Assembly (NCBI GenBank): GCA_910584575.1 | Contig: CAJUBG010000033.1 | Span: 1-39,972 of the forward strand | DNA from: an uncultured Dorea sp. | GTDB taxonomy: Bacteria > Bacillota > Clostridia > Lachnospirales > Lachnospiraceae | Direction of reading: 5' to 3' | DNA length: 39,972 nt | Shown: positions 6,831 to 16,265 of the stretch, piece by piece | Numbering within the stretch: the stretch's first letter is position 1 | Layout of the letters: each line of letters starts with the position of its first letter | The notes under the pieces: model-generated | What the model was told of the DNA's origin: nothing | Seen by the model: only the letters and a program-made list of their open reading frames with translations | Databases searched by the model: none | Position numbers and translations under genes: made by a program

Positions 6831-8012
6831 ATGCTTAATTTTGATTACTACACCCCGACCAGGGTTGTATTTGGCAAAAACACGGAAGCAGAGACAGGAA
6901 AATTAATCCGAGAACAGAAGTGCCAGAAAGTCCTTGTACACTATGGAAGCGGAAGCGTGGTGCGTTCTGGTCTTTTAGAGCGTATCTATGCGTCATTGGA
7001 AGCAGAAGGAATCCAGTATGTTTCACTGGGCGGCGTCGTCCCCAACCCACGCCTGTCGAAGGTGAGGGAGGGAATCGCTCTCGCCCAGAAGGAGGGCGTT
7101 GACTTCATCCTTGCAGTGGGAGGCGGAAGCGTCATTGATTCCGCCAAGGCAATCGGCTACGGAGTAGCGAACGAAGGGGATGTATGGGATTTCTATGCCA
7201 AGAAGCGGACAGCCCAGGCTTGCCTTCCCGTAGGCACTGTCCTTACTATCGCCGCTGCCGGAAGCGAGATGAGCGATTCCTCTGTCATTACCAATGAAGA
7301 CGGCTTAATCAAACGTGGATACAGCAGCAATTACTGCCGCTGCCGTTTTGCCGTCCTCAATCCAGAGCTTACCTACACTCTGCCGGATTACCAGACTCAG
7401 AGTGGGTGCGTAGATATCATGATGCACACGCTGGAAAGATATCTGAACCATGGAACGAATATGGAGATTACCGACGGAATCAGCGAAGCCTTGCTCAGAA
7501 CGGTAATCAAAAATGCGCGGATTCTGAAAAATGAGCCTGAGAACTACGACGCGCGCGCTGAGGTTATGTGGGCGGGAAGCCTCTCCCACAACGGGCTGAC
7601 AGGCTGCGGAACCGACGGCGGCGACTTTGCCTCCCACCAGTTAGAACACGAACTAAGCGGCATGTTCGACGTCGCCCACGGCGCCGGCCTTTCCGCTGTC
7701 TGGGGAAGCTGGGCGCGGTATGTATACAGAGAGCGTCCGGACAGGTTCGCAAACCTGGCTGTCAGGGTTTTGATGGTTTCCGAGAAGGACTCGGTAGAAG
7801 CGACAGCCCTTGCAGGGATTGAAGCCATGGAGGATTTTTACCGCAGTATCGGGATGCCGGTCACACTTCGGGAGTTAGGAGTTGAGCCTACGGAGGAGCA
7901 GATTTTAGAATTGGCCGAGAAATGCAGCTTCGGGAATACGCGTACCATCGGAATCGTAAAGAAACTGGGGCGTGAGGATATGGCAGAGATTTATCGGATG
8001 GCTAAAGGTTAA
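6831..8012 (+). CDS. Iron-containing alcohol dehydrogenase (butanol dehydrogenase-like)
   Basis: A 393-residue group III alcohol dehydrogenase. The N-terminal Rossmann part has VVFGKNTE and the NAD(P)-binding segment DFILAVGGGSVIDSAKAIGYG near residue 90-110. Metal-binding histidines are seen in the HTLERYLNHGTN and FASHQLEHELSGMFDVAHGAGLS segments, and the family signature is complete. The length matches NADH-dependent butanol dehydrogenases, which reduce aldehydes during fermentation; the exact substrate cannot be told. It has a strong AAGGAGG site. It is a single-gene unit with its own promoter, and its TAA stop shares bases with the TAA of the convergent methyltransferase gene. Confidence 0.92.
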   Translation: MLNFDYYTPTRVVFGKNTEAETGKLIREQKCQKVLVHYGSGSVVRSGLLERIYASLEAEGIQYVSLGGVVPNPRLSKVREGIALAQKEGVDFILAVGGGSVIDSAKAIGYGVANEGDVWDFYAKKRTAQACLPVGTVLTIAAAGSEMSDSSVITNEDGLIKRGYSSNYCRCRFAVLNPELTYTLPDYQTQSGCVDIMMHTLERYLNHGTNMEITDGISEALLRTVIKNARILKNEPENYDARAEVMWAGSLSHNGLTGCGTDGGDFASHQLEHELSGMFDVAHGAGLSAVWGSWARYVYRERPDRFANLAVRVLMVSEKDSVEATALAGIEAMEDFYRSIGMPVTLRELGVEPTEEQILELAEKCSFGNTRTIGIVKKLGREDMAEIYRMAKG

Positions 8013-8575
8013 ATATTCTTAAAGACAAACACAGGCATCGGGGGATGATTCCCCCGATTGTAATACTCATTCACAATCACAGTGTACTCCTGCGCCTTCA
8101 GCTTCTTAAGGTATTCCAGAAGCTTCTGCTTCTCCTCGAAGCCTGTATCGCCGCCGTGATAAATGCACAGGCTCATCATCCCGCCACGTTTTAGTATCCC
8201 AAGCCCCTCTCTGACCGCCTCCACACTGGTATCCGCCGCTGTGGCAATCCTATGGTCACCTCCCGGCAGATACCCGAAATTAAAGCAGATTACGTCCGCA
8301 GTTTCCGGCTTGGCATACCGGCCCATATTCTCGTGTCCGTCCAAAATAAGCTCTGCCCGTTCTCTCACGCCTTGGCTTAAAAGCAAAGCTTCCGTCATCC
8401 GCAAAGCCTCCTTCTGAATATCAAAGGCCAGGACATGGCCGGATTCTCCTGCCAAATTGCAGAGAAACAAGGTATCATTGCCCTTCCCCATAGTGGCGTC
8501 AATATAGAACCCGCCTTTTGGTGCCTGAGAACAGATAATCTCATGACACCAATGTGTAATCTGCAAATTCCGCAA
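8009..8575 (-). CDS. mnmM: Class I SAM methyltransferase, MnmM/YtqB-like
   Basis: A 188-residue methyltransferase of the YtqB (PF06962) family. The SAM-binding motif is FYIDATMGKGNDTLFL, followed by GHVLAFDIQKEAL, and the later catalytic region is NFGYLPGGDH. In Bacillus and Staphylococcus this family (MnmM) methylates nm5(s2)U34 of tRNA to mnm5(s2)U. The start is taken as TTG, eight bases after an AGGAG site; the longer alternative, also TTG, would overlap the end of polC. It lies 16 nt after polC and is likely cotranscribed with it. The gene symbol rests on family resemblance alone. Confidence 0.8.
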   Translation of the reverse strand: MRNLQITHWCHEIICSQAPKGGFYIDATMGKGNDTLFLCNLAGESGHVLAFDIQKEALRMTEALLLSQGVRERAELILDGHENMGRYAKPETADVICFNFGYLPGGDHRIATAADTSVEAVREGLGILKRGGMMSLCIYHGGDTGFEEKQKLLEYLKKLKAQEYTVIVNEYYNRGNHPPMPVFVFKNI

Positions 8576-8591
8576 TCTTCTCTCTCCTTTA

Positions 8592-11500
8592 CTACAAATC
8601 AAACAGAGACAACTGATTCGACTCTGGAAGCCCCTTCAAAATCCCTAGCTTCACCATATAATCAATCACACTCTTACTCGCCTTCGTCCGCTGCCTGAAA
8701 TCATCCAGCGAAAGATACTGTCCGTCCCTGGACGCCTCCTCCACAGCCTCCGCCGCCTTATCGCCCATGCCCTCAATGCTGACCAGGGGCGGCATCAGCT
8801 TTCCGTTGACAATCAAAAACTTCGACGCCTTCGCCTGATAGATGTCCATTGGTTCAAACTCATATCCCCTGGCATACATCTCCTGCACCAGCCTCATGTC
8901 CTTCATGGTATCCTGCTCCTTCTTGCTCAATGAATCCGAACGCCGGTTGTAGTCGTCGATATACCGTTTCAGATTCTCCTTTCCCTGACACATAATCTCA
9001 TAGGAAAATGCATCCGCACGAATCCCAAAATAAGCCCCATAGTATGCAAGAGGAAAATTAATCTTACAATAAGCAATCCGGTACGCCATCATGACATAGG
9101 CCGCCGCATGGGCCTTAGGGAACATATACTTAATCTTCTCACAGGACCAGATATACCACTCCGGCACGTCATGAGCCTTCATATCCTCCTTAAACTGGGG
9201 CCACTCCTTACATTTTCCCTTGGCAACAGCCCCTTTTCTGACTCTTTCCATTATGGTAAAGGACTGCTCGGAATCCATTCCCTTATTAATCAGATAAGTC
9301 ATAATATCATCACGGGTACAGATTGCCGTGGAAATGGTGGCCTTTCCGGAACGAATCAACTCTTGGGCATTGTTAAGCCACACATCCGTCCCGTGGGACA
9401 AGCCGGAAATCCGAATCAAATCCGACAAGGTCTGGGGCTTGGTATCTACCACCATCTGGATAACAAAATCCGTTCCAAATTCCGGAATCCCAAGGCACCC
9501 TACCGGACACCCTCCGATATCCTCCGGCGTAATCCCAAGGGCAGACGTATCATGAAACAGGGATATCACTCCCTTATCGTCCAGCGGAATATTCGTAGCC
9601 ACAAACTTATTGTCCGTCTCATTGTACTCATTTTCCATGGCAGGAGAATTTATATACTCCTCTAACGTCTTAATCATGGTAGGATCATCATGCCCCAGAA
9701 TATCAAGCTTAAGCAGGTTATGGTCAATGGAATGGTAATCAAAGTGGGTGGTCACAATATCCGTATTCATATCGTTGGCCGGATGCTGCACAGGCGTAAA
9801 GGTATTAATCTCCTCTCCCAGAGGCAGGACGATGATTCCGCCCGGATGCTGTCCCGTACTTCTGCGGATTCCCGTACAGCCAAGCACAATCCTGTCAATC
9901 TCGCATTTACGTTTCCCCTGGCCCCGTTCGGTAAAGTAATTCTTCACATAGCCAAACGCCGTCTTATCCGCCAGCGTTCCGATGGTACCCGCCCGATAGG
10001 TCTGGCCCGCGCCAAAGATGACCTCTGTATACTTATGGGCAAGGCTCTGGTAATCTCCGGAGAAATTCAAGTCGATATCCGGCTCTTTGTTTCCCTTGAA
10101 ACCAAGGAAGGTCTCAAAAGGGATATCAAACCCATCCTTTACCAGCATCTTTCCGCACACCGGACACGCCTTATCCGGCATGTCCCACCCGCAGCCCCCT
10201 GCAAATGCCCTCACCTCCTCGGACTCAAAATCGCTGTAATGGCAATGCTTACAGTAATAATGCGGGCTTAAAGGGTTTACCTCCGTGATACCCGCCATGG
10301 TCGCCACAAAGGAGGAACCCACAGAACCTCTGGACCCCACCAGATAGCCGTCCTCATTGGACTTCCACACCAGCTTCTGGGCAATGATGTACATCACGGC
10401 AAATCCGTTGGAAATGATAGAATTCAATTCCCTCTCCAACCTCTCCGTCACCACAGGCGGAAGCTTTTCCCCGTACATGGAATGTGCCTTCTGATAACAG
10501 ATTTCCCGCAAAAGCTTGTCTGAATTCGGAATCACAGGAGGACACTTATCAGGACGCACAGGAGTAATCCTCTCAACCATGTCCGCAATCCGGCAGGGAT
10601 TGTCAATCACAATCTCCTTAGCCTTTGCCGAACCGAGATACTCAAACTCCTCTAACATCTCGTCCGTGGTGCGAAGAAACAAAGGAGACTGATTGTCCGC
10701 GTCGGAAAATCCTTTACCCGCCATGATAATCCGGCGGTACACCTCGTCGTCCGGCTCCATGAAATGCACGTCGCAGGTTCCCACCACAGGCTTGTTGAAA
10801 CGTTCTCCCAACTCCACAATCTTGCGGTTTAAGTCCTTTAAGTCCTCCTCGCTCTGAACCCGCGTCACCCGTTCGCTGTCAATCATAAACCGGTTGTTGC
10901 CAAGAGGCTGGATTTCCAGATAGTCATAGAAATTCACAATCCTGGCAATCTTCTCATCCGACTTCTCATTTAAAATCGCCTGGTAAAGCTCTCCCGCCTC
11001 ACAGGCGCTTCCCACAATCAGCCCTTCACGGTACTTTGACAGCTCGCTCTTGGGAATCCTGGGCCTTCTGGCATAGTATTCCAGATGAGACTTAGACACC
11101 AGGGTATAGAGGTTCACCCGTCCGATTTCATTTCGCGCAAGAATAATCACATGGTAAGTAGGAAGCTTCTTTACCGCCTCCGACTGATTCGAGCCAAACT
11201 GGTTAAGCTTCGTAAGATCCGTGATATTCCGTTCTCTTAACATCTCGATAAACTTCACGAAAATCTCCGCTGTCGCCCCCGCGTCGTCCACGGCACGATG
11301 ATGGTTTTCCAGGGAAATGTGAAGGGCGTTTGCCACCACATTCAGTTTAAATTTTGACAGGGTGGGAAGGAGAATCCTGGCCATTGCCACCGTATCCACA
11401 GAGGTAAATTCCGGTACAATATCCTGATACCTCAAGTTCTGCTCAATAAATCCCACGTCAAAAGAAGCGTTGTGCGCCACCAGCACAGCATCCCCGATAA

Positions 11501-13160
11501 ACGCCAGAAATTCCGGCAGAGCCGTCTCGATATCCGGCGCATCTAGAACCATGTCGTCCGTGATATTGGTAAGCTGCGTAATCTGGAACGGAATCGGCAC
11601 CTTGGGATTCACAAAGGTGCTGAACTTCTCCGTAATCCTCCCCTTCTCCACCTTCACGGCGCCAATCTCGATAATCTTATCCTTAATGGGGCTAAAACCC
11701 GTCGTCTCAAGGTCGAACACCACATAAGTCCCGTTCAGGGACTGCCCCTTCTCATTCACAGCCACATCCGCAAGGTCGTCCACCAGATACCCCTCCACAC
11801 CGTAGATTACCTTGAAAGGGTCGTCTTTGTCCAGGGATTCGATATAATGGTTCGCATCCGGGAAGGACTGGACCACCCCATGGTCTGTAATAGCCAGAGC
11901 CTTATGCCCCCAGTCATGGGCGCGCTTTAACAAATCCTTTACCTCAGACACACCGTCCATGTCGCTCATCTTCGTATGGCAGTGAAGCTCTACCCGCTTC
12001 TTAGGCGCGGTATCCTTCCTCGACTCTGTAAAGTCACTGATTTTGCGGATGCCTGCCACAGAAGAAATCACCAGCTCACCGTCAAATTTATCAATATTGG
12101 TGACCCCTTTAATTTTCAGGAACGCCCCCATCTTCACCCCGCCCAGAATGTCGGGAAGATATTCATTTTTCACAAACAGCTTGATGGTAATGGTATCCGT
12201 AAAATCCGTCACTGAAAAGATAACAATGGTCTTTTCGTTACGAATCTCACGGGTCTCAAAGGAGATTACCTTCCCGCGGAAGGTAATCTCCCCCATCTCA
12301 CCCACTACCTGGCACAGCTCGATCGGCTCGTCATTAAAGTCACGTCCGTAAACCAGATTCGGGTCATCGGAGGATTTCCCCCATGAGCCTTTGCTTCCCT
12401 TGCCTGCCACCTGTCCGGCGCCATCTTTTGCCCCGTCCCTAAAACTACTGCCGGAAGCCTTAACAAATGTTGACTCCCTCCTGTTTTCAGACCGGCTGCC
12501 TGTATTCCTTCCAGGGCCCTCGTCTGTGGAAGCCTTCCTCTCTGCCTGCTGCCCGTTCTTTCCGCCATCCTCCTGCTGAATGGACGCGTTGTTCTTCAGA
12601 ATCTCATCAACTTCCTGTTTTAGTTTTATTTCATTATATTTTAAGGCGCTCTCCTTGGGCTTTTCATACAGCACCCTAATCTCAATCGGACGACGAAACC
12701 TGTGCTGAAATACATCTGAAAGGTAAGCCGTAATCGAGTCCCGTTTTCCCTGAGCCACAATCGAATCCCGAAGGGTCAGGCACAGAATATTATCCTCCTT
12801 GAACTCATAGCTTGAATTCTGGAGCATACTGCGCTCGACCACACTCCTCTGGTCTAATTCCAGAAGAAAACTGTCGAAATACTCATTCATCAGATTCTCC
12901 GGCGTATACTGCTCAGACAGGTCATACTGCTCATTCACCTCAATCTGGATATAGCTTCGTCCAAACAACTGCTCTTTTAGCTTCCGTTCAATCTCATAGA
13001 CACATTTCTTCTGAAGCAGATACCGGCTTAACAGATGTACCTTGATAAAATCCCGCCCAGAGTTGGTGGTCACCTTGCTGACCTCCACCTGCTCAAACAT
13101 CCCGCGAAGCTCATCATCTACCTTTAATGTAGGAAATACCTCAAAGAATGGCTTACTCAT
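8592..13160 (-). CDS. polC: DNA polymerase III alpha subunit, PolC type
   Basis: A 1522-residue replicative polymerase with built-in proofreading, specific to low-GC Gram-positives. In order it shows an N-terminal domain (about 1-185), a low-complexity Gly/Ser/Lys/Glu-rich linker (about 186-262), an OB fold, a PHP domain with VELHCHTKMSDMDG (near 390), a DEDD exonuclease starting VVFDLETTGF (near 478), and a second PHP portion. A zinc-type cysteine set follows (CKHCH near 968 to CPVCG near 1000), then the polymerase palm with EPDIDLNFSGD (near 1025) and a C-terminal helix-hairpin region. The polymerase is longer than the Bacillus enzyme, partly because of the linker. The ATG overlaps the end of ispG by 8 nt. 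Confidence 0.98.
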   Translation of the reverse strand: MSKPFFEVFPTLKVDDELRGMFEQVEVSKVTTNSGRDFIKVHLLSRYLLQKKCVYEIERKLKEQLFGRSYIQIEVNEQYDLSEQYTPENLMNEYFDSFLLELDQRSVVERSMLQNSSYEFKEDNILCLTLRDSIVAQGKRDSITAYLSDVFQHRFRRPIEIRVLYEKPKESALKYNEIKLKQEVDEILKNNASIQQEDGGKNGQQAERKASTDEGPGRNTGSRSENRRESTFVKASGSSFRDGAKDGAGQVAGKGSKGSWGKSSDDPNLVYGRDFNDEPIELCQVVGEMGEITFRGKVISFETREIRNEKTIVIFSVTDFTDTITIKLFVKNEYLPDILGGVKMGAFLKIKGVTNIDKFDGELVISSVAGIRKISDFTESRKDTAPKKRVELHCHTKMSDMDGVSEVKDLLKRAHDWGHKALAITDHGVVQSFPDANHYIESLDKDDPFKVIYGVEGYLVDDLADVAVNEKGQSLNGTYVVFDLETTGFSPIKDKIIEIGAVKVEKGRITEKFSTFVNPKVPIPFQITQLTNITDDMVLDAPDIETALPEFLAFIGDAVLVAHNASFDVGFIEQNLRYQDIVPEFTSVDTVAMARILLPTLSKFKLNVVANALHISLENHHRAVDDAGATAEIFVKFIEMLRERNITDLTKLNQFGSNQSEAVKKLPTYHVIILARNEIGRVNLYTLVSKSHLEYYARRPRIPKSELSKYREGLIVGSACEAGELYQAILNEKSDEKIARIVNFYDYLEIQPLGNNRFMIDSERVTRVQSEEDLKDLNRKIVELGERFNKPVVGTCDVHFMEPDDEVYRRIIMAGKGFSDADNQSPLFLRTTDEMLEEFEYLGSAKAKEIVIDNPCRIADMVERITPVRPDKCPPVIPNSDKLLREICYQKAHSMYGEKLPPVVTERLERELNSIISNGFAVMYIIAQKLVWKSNEDGYLVGSRGSVGSSFVATMAGITEVNPLSPHYYCKHCHYSDFESEEVRAFAGGCGWDMPDKACPVCGKMLVKDGFDIPFETFLGFKGNKEPDIDLNFSGDYQSLAHKYTEVIFGAGQTYRAGTIGTLADKTAFGYVKNYFTERGQGKRKCEIDRIVLGCTGIRRSTGQHPGGIIVLPLGEEINTFTPVQHPANDMNTDIVTTHFDYHSIDHNLLKLDILGHDDPTMIKTLEEYINSPAMENEYNETDNKFVATNIPLDDKGVISLFHDTSALGITPEDIGGCPVGCLGIPEFGTDFVIQMVVDTKPQTLSDLIRISGLSHGTDVWLNNAQELIRSGKATISTAICTRDDIMTYLINKGMDSEQSFTIMERVRKGAVAKGKCKEWPQFKEDMKAHDVPEWYIWSCEKIKYMFPKAHAAAYVMMAYRIAYCKINFPLAYYGAYFGIRADAFSYEIMCQGKENLKRYIDDYNRRSDSLSKKEQDTMKDMRLVQEMYARGYEFEPMDIYQAKASKFLIVNGKLMPPLVSIEGMGDKAAEAVEEASRDGQYLSLDDFRQRTKASKSVIDYMVKLGILKGLPESNQLSLFDL

Positions 13161-14208
13161 TCCAGTTCAACAACTCCTGTCTCAACGTCTCCAATAGCTC
13201 ATCTTCTCTTACCTTCTTCACTACCTCGCCCTTCTTAATAAGCAGACCTTCACCGATGCCGCCCGCGATGCCGATATCCGCCTCCTTCGCCTCCCCTGGC
13301 CCGTTGACCACACAGCCCATGACAGCCACCTTGATATTCAGTGGAATATCCTCCACCATCTTCTCCACCTGGTTGGCAAGCCCAATCAAATCAATCTTCG
13401 TCCTTCCGCATGTGGGACAGGAAACCACCTCAATTCCGCCCTGGCGAAGCCCAAGGGTCTTAAGAATCAGCTTGGCTGACCTAATCTCCTCCACCGGTTC
13501 TCCTGTCAGAGACACGCGGATTGTATCTCCAATCCCCTGATTTAAAATTAGCCCTAAACCGATGGAGGACTTGATATTCCCCGCAAGCAGGGTTCCCGCC
13601 TCCGTGATTCCTACATGCAGCGGGTACGGACATTCTCTGGCAATCAGCTCATGCGCCTTCACACACATCATCACATCCGAAGACTTGATACTCACCACCA
13701 GATTGTCATATCCCATCTGCTCAATCATATGTACCTTATCCATGGCGCTCTTAACCAAGCCCTCTGCGGTCACGCCTCCATACCGTTCGATTAGAGGCTT
13801 TTCCAGGGAACCGCTGTTTACCCCTACCCGAATTGGAACCTGATACTCCCTGGCCTTGTCCACCACAGCCTGTACCCGGCTCTCATCCCCGATGTTTCCT
13901 GGGTTAATCCGAATCTTATCCGCCCCGTTCTCAATCGCTGCTATGGCAAGCCTGTAATCAAAATGAATATCCGCGACCATTGGGATATGTATCTTCTCCT
14001 TAATTTTTCCAAGAGCCAAAGCCGCCTCCATCGTCGGCACGGCACAGCGGATGATCTCACAGCCCGCCTTCTCAAGAGCCAGAATCTGCGCCACAGTGGC
14101 CTTTACATCCTCTGTCTTTGTATTGGTCATAGACTGAATGGCAATCGGGCTGCCTCCCCCAATCACCACATCCCCAATCTCAATCTTTTTTGTTGCCTCT
14201 CTGTACAT
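13153..14208 (-). CDS. ispG: 4-hydroxy-3-methylbut-2-enyl diphosphate synthase (flavodoxin type)
   Basis: A 351-residue [4Fe-4S] enzyme of the MEP isoprenoid pathway. It has the N-terminal TIM barrel (GGGSPIAIQSMTNTKTEDV, then IPMVADIHFDYRLA and DKIRINPGNIG) and the C-terminal cluster domain with CPTCGRTKIDL and CVVNGPGEAKEADIGI, which supply three cysteines and the conserved glutamate. It is the short bacterial form without the extra domain of plant enzymes. The end overlaps the polC start, so the two are coupled. In many clostridia dxr and rseP sit upstream; here a small membrane protein gene and a hairpin are found instead, and no obvious promoter was seen. Confidence 0.97.
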   Translation of the reverse strand: MYREATKKIEIGDVVIGGGSPIAIQSMTNTKTEDVKATVAQILALEKAGCEIIRCAVPTMEAALALGKIKEKIHIPMVADIHFDYRLAIAAIENGADKIRINPGNIGDESRVQAVVDKAREYQVPIRVGVNSGSLEKPLIERYGGVTAEGLVKSAMDKVHMIEQMGYDNLVVSIKSSDVMMCVKAHELIARECPYPLHVGITEAGTLLAGNIKSSIGLGLILNQGIGDTIRVSLTGEPVEEIRSAKLILKTLGLRQGGIEVVSCPTCGRTKIDLIGLANQVEKMVEDIPLNIKVAVMGCVVNGPGEAKEADIGIAGGIGEGLLIKKGEVVKKVREDELLETLRQELLNWNE

Positions 14209-14251
14209 ACTGTCCTCTACCCCTTTCTCCCGAAATTCTACTTCTGGCAGA

Positions 14252-14312
14252 AATACCCCTCTACCGCATATCTAGTGTACTGACACCTATACTAGCCCGA
14301 TAGAGGGGTATT
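14252..14312 (-). terminator. Long hairpin between the membrane-protein gene and ispG
   Basis: A perfect 12-bp inverted repeat (14252-14263 with 14301-14312) encloses a 37-nt loop that can form a second 5-bp stem (CTAGT/ACTAG). It begins 4 nt after the stop of the upstream gene. The following minus-strand bases are only UAUUUC-like, so this is either a weak terminator or a processing or stabilising hairpin. Confidence 0.4.
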
Positions 14313-14316
14313 CTTA

Positions 14317-14775
14317 TCACTCTTTTATCAATACTAACTGTTCGCCATACTCTCTCTCAGTCAAAGTCAACTGTTCCTGGTCCACGCTGTAATCAAAGGT
14401 TGTAATCACCGTTGATAGCGCCTGCCGGATATCTTCCTCCGTATATTGGCCGCCTGTCTTGTCAGCCAACTTCTGAAATCCCGCCTCATCCGGTGTGATC
14501 GTAATCGTCTTCTCATCCTTATTCAGCGTATACTTCATATCCACATCCACGCTCATGGCCTCCTCCGCTTCCGGAATCGTAATCACCATGGAACCGTTCT
14601 TCAAAATAGACATATTAAAGCTGCCGTCTTCGTCCGCCCAATCACCCTCCAACGGATTCGTCGTAAATAATTTCGTCAGCAGCAGGATGACTCCCACAAT
14701 GATTACGATTGTAGAAACTGCTGTAACAATTCTCCATATTTTACTTCTCTTTACTTCATCATCCTTCGCAATCAT
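14317..14775 (-). CDS. Small membrane-anchored protein of unknown function
   Basis: A 152-residue protein with a basic N-terminus (DDEVKRSKIWR) and one transmembrane helix (about residues 14-36). The extracytoplasmic domain opens with NPLEGDWADEDGSFNMSILKNGSMVITIPE, a beta-rich segment reminiscent of lipocalin-like or DUF5640-type modules that assess a small beta sheet. No catalytic motif is visible. The start needed care: a longer frame exists, but its first codons coincide with the -35 and -10 of a perfect promoter (14816-14844), so translation must begin downstream. The ATG at 14775 follows AGAAGGAG at a slightly long distance; a GTG at 14790 is an alternative. Function is not recognised. 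Confidence 0.65.
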   Translation of the reverse strand: MIAKDDEVKRSKIWRIVTAVSTIVIIVGVILLLTKLFTTNPLEGDWADEDGSFNMSILKNGSMVITIPEAEEAMSVDVDMKYTLNKDEKTITITPDEAGFQKLADKTGGQYTEEDIRQALSTVITTFDYSVDQEQLTLTEREYGEQLVLIKE

Positions 14776-14815
14776 CTGTCTGGTTCCCACTCCTTCTATA
14801 TCATTTCCTTCTTTC

Positions 14816-14844
14816 ATTATATGTGCTTTTTTATCTGATGTCAA
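14816..14844 (-). promoter_or_regulatory. Perfect consensus sigma-A promoter
   Basis: On the minus strand TTGACA (14839-14844), a 17-bp spacer and TATAAT (14816-14821): a full consensus match. It begins 10 nt after the stop of the upstream 77-residue gene and drives the small membrane protein. Confidence 0.88.
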
Positions 14845-14853
14845 CGGACGACT

Positions 14854-15087
14854 TTACCCCTCTGTTTCAACCAGGAGATAAAATCCTTTGTCAGTCCTCT
14901 CTATCTTCTGAATGATTCCCTTTCGGGCATGAAGCCTCTCGCTGGTTCTGTAAATTCCAGACATGGCAATCGACGGCTCAACTAAGTAGGTATACTGCCC
15001 TGTCACAGCGCTTCTCTCGCTAATCTCAACCTCCTGTCCTTCCTCAACAAGCCCTTCTCTCTCCATCTTAAAACGGTCAACTCTCAT
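14854..15087 (-). CDS. Small hypothetical protein
   Basis: A 77-residue soluble, charged protein (begins MRVDRFKMEREGLVEEGQEVE, contains TYLVEPSIAMSGIYRTSERL). It probably forms a small beta barrel, but no family was recognised. It lies 15 nt after the sugar kinase and is probably cotranscribed with it. The ribosome binding site (AAGAGAGTGA) is weak. A regulatory or accessory role to the kinase would be a guess. It may simply be a conserved lineage-specific protein. Confidence 0.6.
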   Translation of the reverse strand: MRVDRFKMEREGLVEEGQEVEISERSAVTGQYTYLVEPSIAMSGIYRTSERLHARKGIIQKIERTDKGFYLLVETEG

Positions 15088-15102
15088 AAGGCTGTCACTC
15101 TC

Positions 15103-16062
15103 TTAACCTTCCAGCAGCTTCGTAATGTCACCCGGCTCTGGCATGGAACGGATCGCGCCCTTCTTCATGGTAATCAGCGCAGCGCCTCCATTGGCATAAG
15201 TCAGGATATCTCCCAGAACATCTTCCGTCAAGTTGTCAATTCCGTGGGTCAGCACCCCGTTAATCGCACATCCGCAGAAGGTATCCCCTGCGCCTGTGGT
15301 CTCAATCGCCTTCACCGTAAATCCTTTGCGTTCCACCCGCAGGTCTTTATAATACGCCCGGCTTCCGTCCTTTCCCATAGTCAGGAAAATCAACGGAATC
15401 TGGTACTTCTCCTGAAGATAACGGATTCCCTCGTCATAATCCTCCTTGCCGGATATAAACTGAATCTCATTATCAGAAATCTTCAAGACATCACAATACT
15501 GGAAGCCATACTCCATCTGCTCTTTCGCCTCATCAAGCGAACGCCACAGCGGGGGACGTAAGTTAGGATCAAAGGTAATCAGGCAGCCCGCCTCCTTGGC
15601 AGCCTTAAGAGCTTTCTTCGTAGCCGACTTCACAGGCTCGTCCGTCATGGACAGCGTCCCGAAATGAAAGACTCTGGACTGGCGGATTAAATCAAAGTCC
15701 ACCTCATCCTCTGTAAGCATCATATCAGCCCCTGGTTTACGGTAGAAAGAAAACTCTCTGTCGCCGTCCGGAAACGTATGTACGAATGCCAGAGTGGTAG
15801 GAACCTCCTTATTAAGTACCAGTCCCCTGGTCTCAATCCCAAGTTCTTCAATCGTACTCTTTAACAGACGGCCAAACTGATCTTCACCGACTTTTCCGAT
15901 AAATGCTGTCTTTCTTCCAAGCTTATTCAACATTGCAAGCACATTGCAGGGTGCGCCGCCGGGACATGCCTCAAATAGATTATTCCCCTGATCGCTCTGT
16001 CCATTCATCGTAAAGTCAATTAACATCTCACCCAATGCAGTTACATCATACAATTTGTCCAT
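15103..16062 (-). CDS. PfkB family sugar kinase, probably fructokinase
   Basis: A 319-residue ribokinase-fold kinase. It has the N-terminal substrate glycines (CPGGAPCNVLAMLNKLG), the GKVGEDQFG motif of family signature 1, and the C-terminal ATP and catalytic motif ETTGAGDTFCGC near residue 255, whose Asp is the general base. Sequence style and length fit bacterial fructokinases that make fructose 6-phosphate. 2-keto-3-deoxygluconate kinase or another ketose kinase is possible. A GH32 beta-fructosidase at the far end of the window would release fructose, but it is 22 kb away and the link is only suggestive. It has a strong AGAAGGAGAG site. Confidence 0.85.
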   Translation of the reverse strand: MDKLYDVTALGEMLIDFTMNGQSDQGNNLFEACPGGAPCNVLAMLNKLGRKTAFIGKVGEDQFGRLLKSTIEELGIETRGLVLNKEVPTTLAFVHTFPDGDREFSFYRKPGADMMLTEDEVDFDLIRQSRVFHFGTLSMTDEPVKSATKKALKAAKEAGCLITFDPNLRPPLWRSLDEAKEQMEYGFQYCDVLKISDNEIQFISGKEDYDEGIRYLQEKYQIPLIFLTMGKDGSRAYYKDLRVERKGFTVKAIETTGAGDTFCGCAINGVLTHGIDNLTEDVLGDILTYANGGAALITMKKGAIRSMPEPGDITKLLEG

Positions 16063-16190
16063 ATTATAAGTCTCTCCTTCTCTCAGAATTCAATGTTTGT
16101 AAATATTTTAACATATGATGAGGAAATTTAAAAGGGGGACAAGTTTCTATTTCAAAAACAATAAAAGTTATCATTTTCGCCAATCCGTAC

Positions 16191-16219
16191 TTGAACAATT
16201 TCAAAGGGTTTGGTATAAT
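16191..16219 (+). promoter_or_regulatory. Sigma-A promoter of the chemoreceptor gene
   Basis: TTGAAC (16191-16196), a 17-bp spacer and TATAAT (16214-16219), about 45 bp before the start. No sigma-D (motility) promoter motif was recognised. Confidence 0.75.
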
Positions 16220-16265
16220 AGAAAAAATAGAGTACCACTATAATTGCTAAAAGAGGAATGATGAG

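Noticed and set aside
9690..10271. 193-residue plus-strand frame inside polC
   Set aside because: Antisense shadow of conserved PolC coding sequence.
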